This document shows, one piece after another, positions 31,700 through 41,443 of a DNA stretch of 64,000 nt. Origin of the DNA: Nitrososphaerota archaeon (GTDB taxonomy: Archaea; Thermoproteota; Nitrososphaeria; Nitrososphaerales; JACPRH01); NCBI GenBank assembly GCA_016190055.1, contig JACPRH010000041.1, positions 1 through 64,000 on the forward strand, read 5' to 3'. The position numbers and the translations under genes were made by a program. The notes under the pieces are model-generated. The model made no database searches and was not told where the DNA came from. It saw nothing but the letters and a program-made list of their open reading frames with translations. Within the stretch, counting starts at the first letter, position 1; the number at the start of each line of letters is the position of its first letter.

Positions 31700-32917
31700 T
31701 CACTCGCATCTATCGATGAACAGATCTGCCTTCAAGACGATAGTATCTGTCTGCTTGTCTTTAAGGTTGAATGACTTTATCGCATACTCATGATCCTGCT
31801 CCGAGCAGATGACTACCAGATCAATCTTGTTCACGTCAGTCATCATTCTACTGTAACCTCCGCTTGAGGACTGGTTGCCTTCGCTCCCGTTAAGAAAATT
31901 CACGTCACCAATATAGTCGCGTAGCCTATCCGCAATCCCTTCAAGCGCAGCTAGTCTCTCACCCCTCATTTCAAACCGGTCAACCGCCCAAGCTAACGTT
32001 ACCTTGGTTCTGCTAGCCTTCAGATCCTTTTCACGCATCACCTGCCGGATTTCATCAACCAAGTATTTCGCATAGCCTTCAACGCTCTTGAAAACCCCAG
32101 ACGCAAGGTACAGCGCCGGATCACCTGTATCCAATGTTCCTAAGGCGAACCGCAGATCGAAGAGGCTCTCCATCACCTGATCAATGTAAACATCCTTGTA
32201 CTGAAGCGCCTTCTTCATCTTCGACCGCTCAGCTCGATCCTCAACCTTCTTACAGACCTCTAGATCAAGCGCAACTGGGAGACAGCCCGCCAGCACCTCT
32301 CGGAAGCAGATGAGCTCCGCCGCATCGTATCCAGTAGCTTGAGGCGCTTTAATCCCCGCCTGCTTAAAGATGTCAAGCATCTTCTTGTCTGTCTTACCTT
32401 CGACCCCTAGCACATGCGGTGTCTTGGTTCTAGGTTTCAGAGGCGCGTAAACGTAGTGAAAATCTTCATCCGGGTTAAGCCCACTCATCTTCTCAATCAT
32501 TGAGATATTTCCACGACTCTCCTTGAAACCGACTGGGAGACAAAAGATGACCGTTGCGCCTTTAGATATACTCTTAGCAGTATCTCGGAACCTAGTAGCC
32601 ATCTCAGCCTTAGCCTCCTGATCTCTACGCCTAATCTTCGGAGTAAAGAAGACGTACTTTGCTCTATGAATCGCCGAATCCATCGGCTCCAGACTTACAA
32701 GAGTCTCACCCTCAAGCAGGCTGCCAACAGAACTATACGTAGCAACAATTTCAGGTGTAAGCCGCATACCCATCTGAAGATTCTCATCAACAATAATCGT
32801 CTCAACACCACTCTGGACAAGTCCAGACGCTATACTGTACCCTTCAGTGCTAAGGCCTACAACCGTGGCTAACTCAGATTCGCCACCAGAAACCAAAATA
32901 ATCCCTCGACGAAACAT
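31700..32917 (-). CDS. Divergent nucleotide-sugar dehydrogenase-like protein
   Basis: Rossmann-like N-terminus; FTPKIRRRD; KTPHVLGVEGKTDKKMLDIFK; AAELICFREVLAGCLPVALD; located in polysaccharide gene group. Confidence 0.5.
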   Translation of the reverse strand: MFRRGIILVSGGESELATVVGLSTEGYSIASGLVQSGVETIIVDENLQMGMRLTPEIVATYSSVGSLLEGETLVSLEPMDSAIHRAKYVFFTPKIRRRDQEAKAEMATRFRDTAKSISKGATVIFCLPVGFKESRGNISMIEKMSGLNPDEDFHYVYAPLKPRTKTPHVLGVEGKTDKKMLDIFKQAGIKAPQATGYDAAELICFREVLAGCLPVALDLEVCKKVEDRAERSKMKKALQYKDVYIDQVMESLFDLRFALGTLDTGDPALYLASGVFKSVEGYAKYLVDEIRQVMREKDLKASRTKVTLAWAVDRFEMRGERLAALEGIADRLRDYIGDVNFLNGSEGNQSSSGGYSRMMTDVNKIDLVVICSEQDHEYAIKSFNLKDKQTDTIVLKADLFIDRCE

Positions 32918-33200
32918 TCAGAACAAAGGGGTAGAAAACACTTTCCTTACCAAACCACTGTTCTGCAGATAGACAAGCTTCTTCTCCATTCTCGTTACGT
33001 CACTTTGGCCGAATCAAAACATAACAATTCACAACCAACGCACTCATCTCAACTAGTCCCAATTGAGCAGTCTCTACACCTATCCAGCCCTGCATAAACT
33101 CAACCAATCCAATACAGTAAACAAGGCTGCAGTCAACAACTTATACAAGCCTAACATAAAACCAGAAGAAAATATTGGGGGATAATCTTGTAGCCCGAAA

Positions 33201-33221
33201 CAACGCTTTTGGCAAGCGTTG
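33201..33221. repeat. Perfect 8-bp stem hairpin
   Basis: CAACGCTT-TTGGC-AAGCGTTG. Confidence 0.8.
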
Positions 33222-33283
33222 CAAGCCCAAAGCTTCCATCTAAGCAGATCGCTTAGAATAACGATTGGATTCTTATGCAGCTT

Positions 33284-33397
33284 GAGGGCTGTGAATAACT
33301 GTTTTAGAGCTAATCAATGAGACGATGATCAGCGTAGGAAAAGTAAGACGTTACTTACCAAATTCTGTGCTCCTCAGTCTAGTTATTCACAGCCCTC
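33284..33397. repeat. Inverted-repeat element, 17-bp perfect arms and 80-nt spacer (MITE-like or structured RNA)
   Basis: GAGGGCTGTGAATAACT (33284-33300) and AGTTATTCACAGCCCTC (33381-33397). Confidence 0.85.
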
Positions 33398-33692
33398 AGC
33401 TTTCAATAGAATATATACCCTCCCCCCTAGGTCGGCAGCAGGCGTGCGTGCATCTCGAAGCATTGCAAATCTATTCAAAACAGTTGGGTAACCACTTCTA
33501 TTTGTATAGTAACGTATTTTCAAATCTAAATATTCACAGCTTGTTCATAACTCCGAGCTAAATCTGCTGAGTAGGGTGTACATCTAATAACTATTAGAGG
33601 CAGGTTGAACAAGCTCCATCACCTTCTAATCATTCCTTCTTTCTACATCACTAGCTGTTCTGACATTGCTGCGTCTAATGTTTAGCAAGAGC

Positions 33693-33728
33693 GAGCAGGA
33701 AACCCATGCCCTTTAGGGGTGGGATGAG
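33693..33728 (+). repeat. Orphan IS200/IS605-type right-end-like hairpin
   Basis: gagcaggaaacccatgccctttaggggtgggatgag; matches the sequence at the tnpB 3' end (aagcaggaaacccacagccttaaggcgtagg). Confidence 0.6.
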
Positions 33729-33822
33729 AGCAAGCCAATCGGTTGAAAGAAGCAAAAGAATATCTATCTTCAACCTCCTGTTAGGCGTAATCGAATGGAG
33801 GTAAGGTGGGCAGGAACCGGTT

Positions 33823-35001
33823 ATGAACGATCTTCTTCATCTTACCTACCGGTTCAGGCTAGACCCCACCAAACAGCAAGAAAGAGTACTGCGTGACACA
33901 TTGGAAACTTGCAGGAGGCTTTACAACAACCTGCTGGACGAGCGGATTAACTCAGGCATAGGTTTCTATGAGCAGAAGCGGGAATTAACAAAACGGAGGA
34001 AGGAGGACAAGTACCTGAAAGTTGTTCACAGTCAGGTATTGCAGAACGTAGTGATGAGGCTAGATGAATCCTTCCAGCGATTCTTCACAGGGCTGGCAAG
34101 GTTTCCCAAGTTCAGGCGGCAGGGCAAATATAGCTCATTCACATATCCACAGCTCGGCGGATTCAAGGTTAACGGTAACCGGCTGAAGCTCTCCATGATA
34201 GGCGACATGAAGATCAGGCTACACAGGCCAATTGACGGAAGCATGAAGACCTGCACAATCATCAGGGACATAGATCAATGGTATGCCTGCATAACGGTGA
34301 AGACTGAAGATGACGCGGCCGCAATACCTTCGTCACCGATTAACAGTGAGAAACCAGCTGTTGTTGGTGTTGATGTCGGGGTCTCATGCCTTGCTGCGTT
34401 GAGTGATGGTATGATGTTACCTAATCCGAGGCGCCTGAACAAATCTGTAGAGCGGATTAGGCGGCTTCAAAGGGAGCTGTCGAGAAAGAAGAATGGTTCA
34501 AACAACAGGGTAAGGGCAAAGATGAGGCTTGAGAAGGCTTGGAGACAGGTGAGGAGACAGAGAGACGATACTGCGCACAAGGCTTCAAGGTATCTCGTAG
34601 ATAACTACGGGACAATAGTGTTCGAAGATCTTAGGATTAAGAATATGGTGAAGAATCATCGTTTGGCATCGGCAATACTGGATGCCACTTGGAGTAAGCT
34701 GCGCCGATTAACTGCCTACAAGGCAGAAAGGCGTGGCAATGGACGAGTAGTTCTCGTTGAGCCAAGGGGAACATCGCAGGAATGCTCAGGATGCCATAGA
34801 ACTGTCGAGAAAAGCCTCTCAGTGAGGACACATGTATGTCCTCACTGCGGGCTGATGCTTGACAGAGACGTGAATGCAGCCAGGAATATCTTGGCACGGG
34901 GTCTGGAGCAGGCCCATGCTGAGACAGAACCAATACCCATCATACGGATAGGCAAGTTCAGTCAAGGAAGCAGGAAACCCACAGCCTTAAGGCGTAGGTA
35001 G
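33823..35001 (+). CDS. tnpB: RNA-guided endonuclease TnpB (IS200/IS605 family), no TnpA partner in the window
   Basis: VVGVDVGVSCLAAL (Asp), IVFEDLRIKNM (Glu), CSGCHRTVEKSLSVRTHVCPHCGLMLDRDVNAARNIL (Zn finger and Asp). Confidence 0.95.
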   Translation: MNDLLHLTYRFRLDPTKQQERVLRDTLETCRRLYNNLLDERINSGIGFYEQKRELTKRRKEDKYLKVVHSQVLQNVVMRLDESFQRFFTGLARFPKFRRQGKYSSFTYPQLGGFKVNGNRLKLSMIGDMKIRLHRPIDGSMKTCTIIRDIDQWYACITVKTEDDAAAIPSSPINSEKPAVVGVDVGVSCLAALSDGMMLPNPRRLNKSVERIRRLQRELSRKKNGSNNRVRAKMRLEKAWRQVRRQRDDTAHKASRYLVDNYGTIVFEDLRIKNMVKNHRLASAILDATWSKLRRLTAYKAERRGNGRVVLVEPRGTSQECSGCHRTVEKSLSVRTHVCPHCGLMLDRDVNAARNILARGLEQAHAETEPIPIIRIGKFSQGSRKPTALRRR

Positions 35002-35026
35002 TTCACCATAAAGGATTAAAGGCTAA

Positions 35027-36118
35027 GTGAGAACGGCTTCAAGACTGCCGTTGAAGATCTGGGTCGATGTGTTGACTCCTAAGCAGATTCTCTTCTTCAC
35101 ACCTTTGATTCAGTATTTTGAGCATCAGGGTCATGAGGTTATTTCCACATCGAGGCGGTACCGCGAGGTGGATCTTCTCTCTGCGAAGAAGGGTTTGAAG
35201 ATTAGATTCGCAGGTCGGCACGGTGGGGCTTCGCTTCAGGAGAAGCTTAAGGCGAGCTGCGAGCGAACTGAAGAGCTAGCGGATATAGTTGGAGCGATGG
35301 GTCTTGACTGCGCTGTCTCTTTCTCCTCTCCTGAGTGCGCCCGAACCGCTTTTGGCCTCGGCGTAAAACATGTTTGCATAAGTGATTCTCCGCATGCTGA
35401 AAAGGTCTCACGGCTATCTATTCCTCTTTCAGATCTCCTGCTCACACCTTGGATTATCCCCTACTCAGCTTGGAGCCGATACGGCATGCAGGAAGAACAG
35501 ATAATCAGGTATCGGGCTCTTGATCCGGCTGTCTGGCTGAAGCGGCGGCAAAGCAAAGTTGTGCGCAAGGAAGATTTCGGGCTTAACCCTTCTAAGAAGA
35601 CGATTACGCTGCGTCTCGACGAGATTCAAGCTGCCTATCTACTCTCCTCAGATCGCTCCTTCTCTAGGAAGCTGCTGGACTCGCTGCTGCAGCAATTCAG
35701 TGACTGCGAAATCTTTGTGCTGGGCCGATACCAATCTCAGATAGAAGCGTTCAAAGAGACTTACGGCTCAAAGGCTAAGATTGCAGATGACGTTGTGGAA
35801 GGCGTTGATCTAATCTCAGTTTCAGATGTCTTCATAGGTCTAGGTGGAACAATGACAAGTGAAGCGGCGCTTCTCGGCGTACCTGCAATATCACTCTTCC
35901 AAGGAGGCTCACTATACACCGAGGAGTACCTTGTCAAGGAAGGACTGCTTGTGAGACCCGGAAACATCCAAGCGACCGTCAAAACTGTCAAAACCTTCCT
36001 GCAGGATCCTGACAGGCTCCGCAACCTGCAGAAGAAGGCGAGCGTAATACTAAACGGTATGGAGGACCCGATTACCGTAATCGCGGGAGCCATCGAGAAA
36101 AACGCTGCATCTCGGTAA
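35027..36118 (+). CDS. DUF354-family glycosyltransferase-like protein
   Basis: KIWVDVLTPKQILFFTPLIQYFEHQGHEVISTSRRY...GLGGTMTSEAALLGVPAISLF. Confidence 0.85.
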   Translation: MRTASRLPLKIWVDVLTPKQILFFTPLIQYFEHQGHEVISTSRRYREVDLLSAKKGLKIRFAGRHGGASLQEKLKASCERTEELADIVGAMGLDCAVSFSSPECARTAFGLGVKHVCISDSPHAEKVSRLSIPLSDLLLTPWIIPYSAWSRYGMQEEQIIRYRALDPAVWLKRRQSKVVRKEDFGLNPSKKTITLRLDEIQAAYLLSSDRSFSRKLLDSLLQQFSDCEIFVLGRYQSQIEAFKETYGSKAKIADDVVEGVDLISVSDVFIGLGGTMTSEAALLGVPAISLFQGGSLYTEEYLVKEGLLVRPGNIQATVKTVKTFLQDPDRLRNLQKKASVILNGMEDPITVIAGAIEKNAASR

Positions 36119-36149
36119 TCTGGTATATCTTCACTAACTAGCGGAACCG

Positions 36150-37367
36150 TTAACTTTCCAAGCGCCGCATCTCCGCCAGATCGTACTTTCGATCCTTCCA
36201 CACAACGCCGCCCGCCGCAACTACCTTAAGAAACGAAGTGATCATTATCAGGAGATAAACCGCTGAAGCAACCGGCGTCAGCAGAGTATACTTCACAGAG
36301 CCGCCTATGCGCTGGTAAAACACCGCCATTCTACTCAATACTACAACGCTACCCAAAGCTCCGTACACAAGTAACAACCGGTGAACCTCGCCGCCGCCCA
36401 ACATCCCTACAGCCAGCATCGTGAAAGGTAAAAGAAAAGCCGCGAACATAGCAAGCAACCCGCCTAGAAGCTTAGCGGGGTTGAAGTTAAAACCCGCATA
36501 CGTGTTCTTCACCCACCCGCCCCAAAGCTCCCTGAAACTTCTATACATCCGAGTCTCAAGCGCATCCAAGCCGTATACCACCCTGACTCGTGAACCACGC
36601 CTCTTGTACACCCCTGCCAAACTCACGTCTTCCACTATCTTACCTCGGACAGCAGTGTGCCCTCCAACCTTCTCATACGCATCTCTCCTAGTTAGAATAT
36701 ACTGGCCATTCGCCATATACCGACGGCTTGAATCATCATTCACCTTGTTTCCGCCACAGTAGATGAAAATCAGAAACGAGATGAGCGGCATCATCAACCG
36801 CTCCCCGAAGTCACGCATCACAAGATGCGGATAGATACTCACCAAATCCGCGCCACTGGAAACCAGGTACCCTACTGATCGACGAAGCGAGTCCGGACTA
36901 TGCTTCGTATCCCCATCGGTAAAGAGAAGCAGCTCGCCTCCAGCCTGAAGATACCCTTGGTGACAGGCCCAGTTCTTACCTATCCAGCCGTCAGGCAGCG
37001 CGCCTTCTTCAACCACAACCACTCCTTGCGTATACTTCTGCAGGATTTTCCTTGTTCCGTCTTTAGAGCCGCCGTCAACCACAATAATCTCCTTCGAGAC
37101 ATAGTCTAAAGCCTGAAGCGAGTCGAGGCAGAGTGCAATCGTATCCTCCTCATCCTTCACCGGCACAACAATCGAGACCTTCGGCCAGCTAGCCGAATCC
37201 ACATTTTTCGGGAGAGACGGAAACGCCTTGAACATGTAGAGCGAGTAAAGTGAGGTGGGCACAAGTATCACGGTATACGTCTGCAGAACTAGCTCTAAGT
37301 AAGGATCCGACGGCATCATCCCGCTCCGCTCATCTACCGCCGTAAGACTAGGCGTGGCAGCATCCAC
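36150..37367 (-). CDS. Family 2 glycosyltransferase, membrane-associated
   Basis: VSIVVPVKDEEDTIALCLDSLQALDYVSKEIIVVDGGSKDGT...FTDGDTKHSPDSL; C-terminal TM segments. Confidence 0.92.
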   Translation of the reverse strand: MDAATPSLTAVDERSGMMPSDPYLELVLQTYTVILVPTSLYSLYMFKAFPSLPKNVDSASWPKVSIVVPVKDEEDTIALCLDSLQALDYVSKEIIVVDGGSKDGTRKILQKYTQGVVVVEEGALPDGWIGKNWACHQGYLQAGGELLLFTDGDTKHSPDSLRRSVGYLVSSGADLVSIYPHLVMRDFGERLMMPLISFLIFIYCGGNKVNDDSSRRYMANGQYILTRRDAYEKVGGHTAVRGKIVEDVSLAGVYKRRGSRVRVVYGLDALETRMYRSFRELWGGWVKNTYAGFNFNPAKLLGGLLAMFAAFLLPFTMLAVGMLGGGEVHRLLLVYGALGSVVVLSRMAVFYQRIGGSVKYTLLTPVASAVYLLIMITSFLKVVAAGGVVWKDRKYDLAEMRRLES

Positions 37368-38311
37368 AGATAACTCCTAAATCTCTCCTTCTTGAACCGG
37401 CTGAACACATCATCGATTCTGCTGATTTCTTCCCGTGTAAGTTTCCAACCTACCGCTCCAACATTGTCCTCTACATGCTGCTCACGCTTCACACCAACAA
37501 TCGGGATAACATTGTCATCCTTTAGAAGCCAGTTAAGCGCAACCTGCGTCACAGTCTTTCCTCGCTCTGACGCAACGCTACTCATAATCTGCAAAAGCGG
37601 CTCCAGCCTGCTAACATTCTCGGGAGAAAATAGGATATTCATCATCTGGATATTGCTGCTCGGCTTCCTTTCCGCCAGTGCGCCTTGGGCTAAGGGGCTG
37701 TAAGCCAAGACACTGATGTTGTTCTCCTTTGAATATGGGAGAAGATCATCAACAACCTTTCTTTCTATCAAACTGTACTTAACTTGGTTCGAGACTATTT
37801 CGTTGGATTGAGCCGCCTCCTGCGCCTCCTTCAACTTTTTTACGCTGAAGTTGCTCACACCTATGTATCGTACCTTCCCGTCCTGAACAAGCTTCTCCAT
37901 TGCTCGAATCGTGCTTTTGATCGGCACCAAGGGGTTTGGAAAATGAATCTGGTAGAGATCTATTTCGGATACTCCGAGTCTTGTTCGGCTACGCTCCGCC
38001 GCCTTGATAACGCTCTCGTACCGAAGATGCCACGGCGCAACCTTACTGGCTATAACCACCTCGCTTCGTCGACCTTTAATGGCTTCACCCAAAATTGTCT
38101 CAGAGGCACCGCCACCATAGATCTCCGCTGTATCCACAAAGTTGACGCCTAAATCTAACGCGCGGTTCAACGCCCTTACTGCATCATCCTTGCCGTAACC
38201 TTTACCCCAACCCCACTCCCTGCTTCCCCACTGCCAAGTACCTAAACAGATCTTAGAGACTTTAAGGTCACTCTTGCCTAACTTAACATACTCCAAGCTA
38301 CCCCTCTCCAC
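37334..38311 (-). CDS. Aldo/keto reductase
   Basis: ALDLGVNFVDTAEIYGGGASETILGEAIKGRR, GVSEIDLYQIHFPNP, VRYIGVSNFS. Confidence 0.96.
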   Translation of the reverse strand: MERGSLEYVKLGKSDLKVSKICLGTWQWGSREWGWGKGYGKDDAVRALNRALDLGVNFVDTAEIYGGGASETILGEAIKGRRSEVVIASKVAPWHLRYESVIKAAERSRTRLGVSEIDLYQIHFPNPLVPIKSTIRAMEKLVQDGKVRYIGVSNFSVKKLKEAQEAAQSNEIVSNQVKYSLIERKVVDDLLPYSKENNISVLAYSPLAQGALAERKPSSNIQMMNILFSPENVSRLEPLLQIMSSVASERGKTVTQVALNWLLKDDNVIPIVGVKREQHVEDNVGAVGWKLTREEISRIDDVFSRFKKERFRSYLWMLPRLVLRR

Positions 38312-38551
38312 TTAATTCAATCTGTTAGCAGGCGGTGAATGATAAATTCTTCTAATCCATCTGTGCGAGGCGAGTTGAACCAAATGAAACTGATGAATCC
38401 TGCTTACGTGTTTGCAGCAGAATCTATAAAATACCGTATTAAGGTACAGTCAAAATTGGTATTAAGCAAATAACGCATTTTATTCATTCTATATACATCT
38501 ATAAATTGCTTATAAAAAACCCCTATAAGGAGCTCAACGCTACATACGTTA

Positions 38552-39253
38552 ATGATGGACACTCAAACTATGGTTGGGAAAGCGATGGGCAACTCCCTCA
38601 GGCTCCAGATTCTAGAAGAGCTTGTAAAGGGCCCACGAACGCTAGAGGAACTCTCGAATTGCACTAAATTAAAATCTGAATCAATTCTACACCACATTAG
38701 GATTTTACAGCAAGTAGGGCTCGTTGAAGAGTTCGAGCCTATCCGTAAAGGCGGCCCAGGCAGACCTTACTCCCGCTACAAGCTCACCGGCAAAATGGTC
38801 AACATTCAGTATCCTCAAAGAAATTATGCAATGCTATCTGAGATACTTCTACAACAACTCGCAGATCCTGCCAATAAAAAGGAAGTGAAAAGCAAATTCC
38901 GCCAGATCGGAGTGGCCACCGGGAATGCTTTTGCTAAGGACTTCTCAGCCAGATACGGAGATAAAAAGTGGGACATAGCGAATCTACGCAAATACTTTGT
39001 GGAAGAATACGTAAAGGAGTTTGGGTTACAACCAGAAGTAATCTACTCAGACGAATCGAAACTACAGTACCGTCAATATAACTGCCTCTTCCTAGAAGTA
39101 GCTAAGAAGTACCCAAGCGAGATATGCGCCATGAGCGAAGGCATATTGGATGGCTTCCTAGCCGGCATAAAGATGCCCAACGAATTCACCCAGACCAAAT
39201 GCCTAGCCTGCGGCGACGACTGCTGCGAATACATAATCAAAGCAAAATCCTAA
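38552..39253 (+). CDS. ArsR-like winged-helix regulator with C-terminal Cys-containing sensor domain
   Basis: N-terminal HTH (LRLQILEELVKGPRTLEELSNCTKLKSESILHHIRILQQVGLVEE); C-terminal TKCLACGDDCCEYII. Confidence 0.8.
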   Translation: MMDTQTMVGKAMGNSLRLQILEELVKGPRTLEELSNCTKLKSESILHHIRILQQVGLVEEFEPIRKGGPGRPYSRYKLTGKMVNIQYPQRNYAMLSEILLQQLADPANKKEVKSKFRQIGVATGNAFAKDFSARYGDKKWDIANLRKYFVEEYVKEFGLQPEVIYSDESKLQYRQYNCLFLEVAKKYPSEICAMSEGILDGFLAGIKMPNEFTQTKCLACGDDCCEYIIKAKS

Positions 39254-39497
39254 CTAGCAGACGCCGCACAAACTTCAAGCAACCCACCGCCGAAACGTGC
39301 ACCGCGCCGCATCAATCCTCACGCGGAAACGTTGAAATAACCAGTGTCCGTCATCGATCACATATGACCGACGAACATGTAGTCAAGGAGTTCAGACGAG
39401 CCGCCTCTCTGGTCATGACGAAAGGCCGCCGCCGAATCCGTAGACACGGCTGATAGATTCTTCTAACACCCACCCACAGTTTATCTGCGAAAATCTG

Positions 39498-40448
39498 TTA
39501 GATGTTCAGCGCAGCCTTCAGTCCCTTGTACCTGTTTCTTATAGTTACTTCTGTTACTGCGGCTGCTTCAGCTACGTCCTTCTGAGTCTTGTTCTCCCCT
39601 TCAAGCACACAAGCCACATACAGGGCAGCCGCAGCCAAACCCATAGGATCCTTACCTGCAGAGGTCCGAGTATCCTCAGCCATCTTCAGGATCTTGAAGG
39701 CTCTTCGACGGGTCCGCTCCGACAACCCAGCCGTACTCGCAATCCTCGCAATGCACCGCGTCGGATCAACCACCGGCATCTTAAGATCAAGCTGCCTCAG
39801 AAGCAACCGGTAACCTCTAGCAAGATCCTTCTTAGGGATATTACTCGTTTTAGCAATGTCCTTCAGAGTTCTGGGCGTAGATGTATCTCGGCAAGCCGCG
39901 TAAAGCGCCGCAGAGATCAAGCAGGAAATAGATCTTCCCCTAACCAAGCCACGCTCCAAAGCCTTACGGTAAATGTAAGCGGCCTTCTCGATAACAGCGT
40001 CACTGAGACTCAGCTTATCAGCAAGCCTATCCAGCTCGCTGAAGGCCTGTCTCAAATTGCGATCAGCAGGCTCGTGAACCTGGCTTCGACCGTCCCAAGT
40101 TCTGAGACGCTCAATAGCAGACTTCATTGATGAAGATAATGCTCTACCTGACGCGTCCCTGCCCTCAGCGCCGATAACTGTAGCCAGACCTTTATCGTGG
40201 ATAGCGAGCGACGAAGGTGCGCCGATTCTGCTCCTATCATCCTTCTCCTCCTTCGAGAAGGCCCGCCACTCCGGGCCAACCTCCTCTATCCTCTCTTTAA
40301 TCACAAAACCGCAGTTACTACAGGCGAGCTCGCCGCCGGAGGAGTCAATCACCATCGGGCCATGATTGCATCGAGGACACCTCTCATAATCCTTAGCAAT
40401 ACCTGCTAACCAAGAAGGATCGTGTCTCGAAACCAAACTTAACACCAC
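39498..40448 (-). CDS. tfb: Transcription initiation factor IIB
   Basis: CPRCNHGPMVIDSSGGELACSNCGFVIKERIEEVGPEWRAF; two cyclin-like repeats. Confidence 0.97.
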   Translation of the reverse strand: MVLSLVSRHDPSWLAGIAKDYERCPRCNHGPMVIDSSGGELACSNCGFVIKERIEEVGPEWRAFSKEEKDDRSRIGAPSSLAIHDKGLATVIGAEGRDASGRALSSSMKSAIERLRTWDGRSQVHEPADRNLRQAFSELDRLADKLSLSDAVIEKAAYIYRKALERGLVRGRSISCLISAALYAACRDTSTPRTLKDIAKTSNIPKKDLARGYRLLLRQLDLKMPVVDPTRCIARIASTAGLSERTRRRAFKILKMAEDTRTSAGKDPMGLAAAALYVACVLEGENKTQKDVAEAAAVTEVTIRNRYKGLKAALNI

Positions 40449-40618
40449 AAAATATATATCCGAAACACCCAGTTTAATATATAAGCTTTACGAGCTTCGT
40501 TTTCCTCACTCAGTATAACTGCGGTGGTTGCTTACGGTTATCGGGATAAATATGTCCACCTAAAAATTAGGTTAGAGAGTATTCCACTGTGAAGGAACTG
40601 CGATGCGGCTACAGGCAC

Positions 40619-40975
40619 CTAAGTTTTGATTTCACTATGTGCTGTCTGCCTCATTCTCGCTTCTAACTGCCTAAACGCAAGGTCACCCGGAGTTGCAGAT
40701 ACGGGGCTTTTAGCTACTATGAGTGCAACGAGTTCGGGACTTAAAATGGCGAAGCGATAGAGTGCATCGAACATCACGGGGATAGCTGCGCCGAACTCTT
40801 TCTTTGCACTATCTGTTTCATCAATAGATTTCAGCGCTCTCTTTATATTCCGACTGCGTGATTTCGTCTTGGCTTTATCGGTTTCATCAATGGCTCTCAG
40901 AACTCCTTTTACGTTTCTGGCATTTAACAAATCATGCATCCCATCTATTGATAGCGCTGCATTATTCTGCAACAA
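40619..40975 (-). CDS. Small hypothetical protein with internal repeat
   Basis: KGVLRAIDETDKAK / KRALKSIDETDSAK. Confidence 0.4.
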   Translation of the reverse strand: MLQNNAALSIDGMHDLLNARNVKGVLRAIDETDKAKTKSRSRNIKRALKSIDETDSAKKEFGAAIPVMFDALYRFAILSPELVALIVAKSPVSATPGDLAFRQLEARMRQTAHSEIKT

Positions 40976-41191
40976 TGTCTTATTCGCACAGAAAAACAGG
41001 ATAGTTACTATAGTGTCTTACTATTAATATATTATCAATTAGATAGTTAGAGCTTTTACGAGTTGCAGATAATACATCATAACTATTTCTGATAGAGAAA
41101 AATAGGGCGAAGATGGATTTTCAAAGTTGAATACCTCTGCTCCAAATAACACCGGTTAACAAGATTGCTACGTTCTTTGAGCATCCGCTCT

Positions 41192-41395
41192 AAGGAACCA
41201 GCTCCTGCAAACACGTCCAAATAGACTTATGACTCGTCACGAAAGGTTGTATCGCTCTCGAATAGGCTCCGGCTCAATTAAACCCTCAACGACCTGATAT
41301 GCAGCGTGCATATTGATAAGAAAGGGTTTTCTTTTGGAAAAGCGTATGTACCATACCTTTGCCTGGTAGAAAGTTCCCTTAAGGTAATAGAATCA
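41192..41395 (-). mobile_element. Fragment of IS6-like element end (relic C)
   Basis: aaccagctcctgcaaacacgtccaaatagacttatgactcgtc...ccttaaggtaat aligns with relic A right part (9361-9571) including the TTAAGGTAA end. Confidence 0.6.
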
Positions 41396-41443
41396 ATTTA
41401 GAATCCGATAGAACTAAATGTTCATGAGTGGAGTATTGCAGCA

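Noticed and set aside
33300-33316. GTTTTAGAGCTA resembles the start of a type II-A CRISPR repeat
   Set aside because: Single short occurrence, no array, no spacers, no cas genes; chance match
33384-33410. CTTTCAATAG resembles archaeal CRISPR repeat 3' ends
   Set aside because: Not repeated at regular spacing; explained by the inverted-repeat arm and adjacent sequence
39124-39453. ORF 109 aa overlapping the ArsR-like gene end
   Set aside because: Out-of-frame with conserved upstream gene; Arg-rich composition typical of shifted frames
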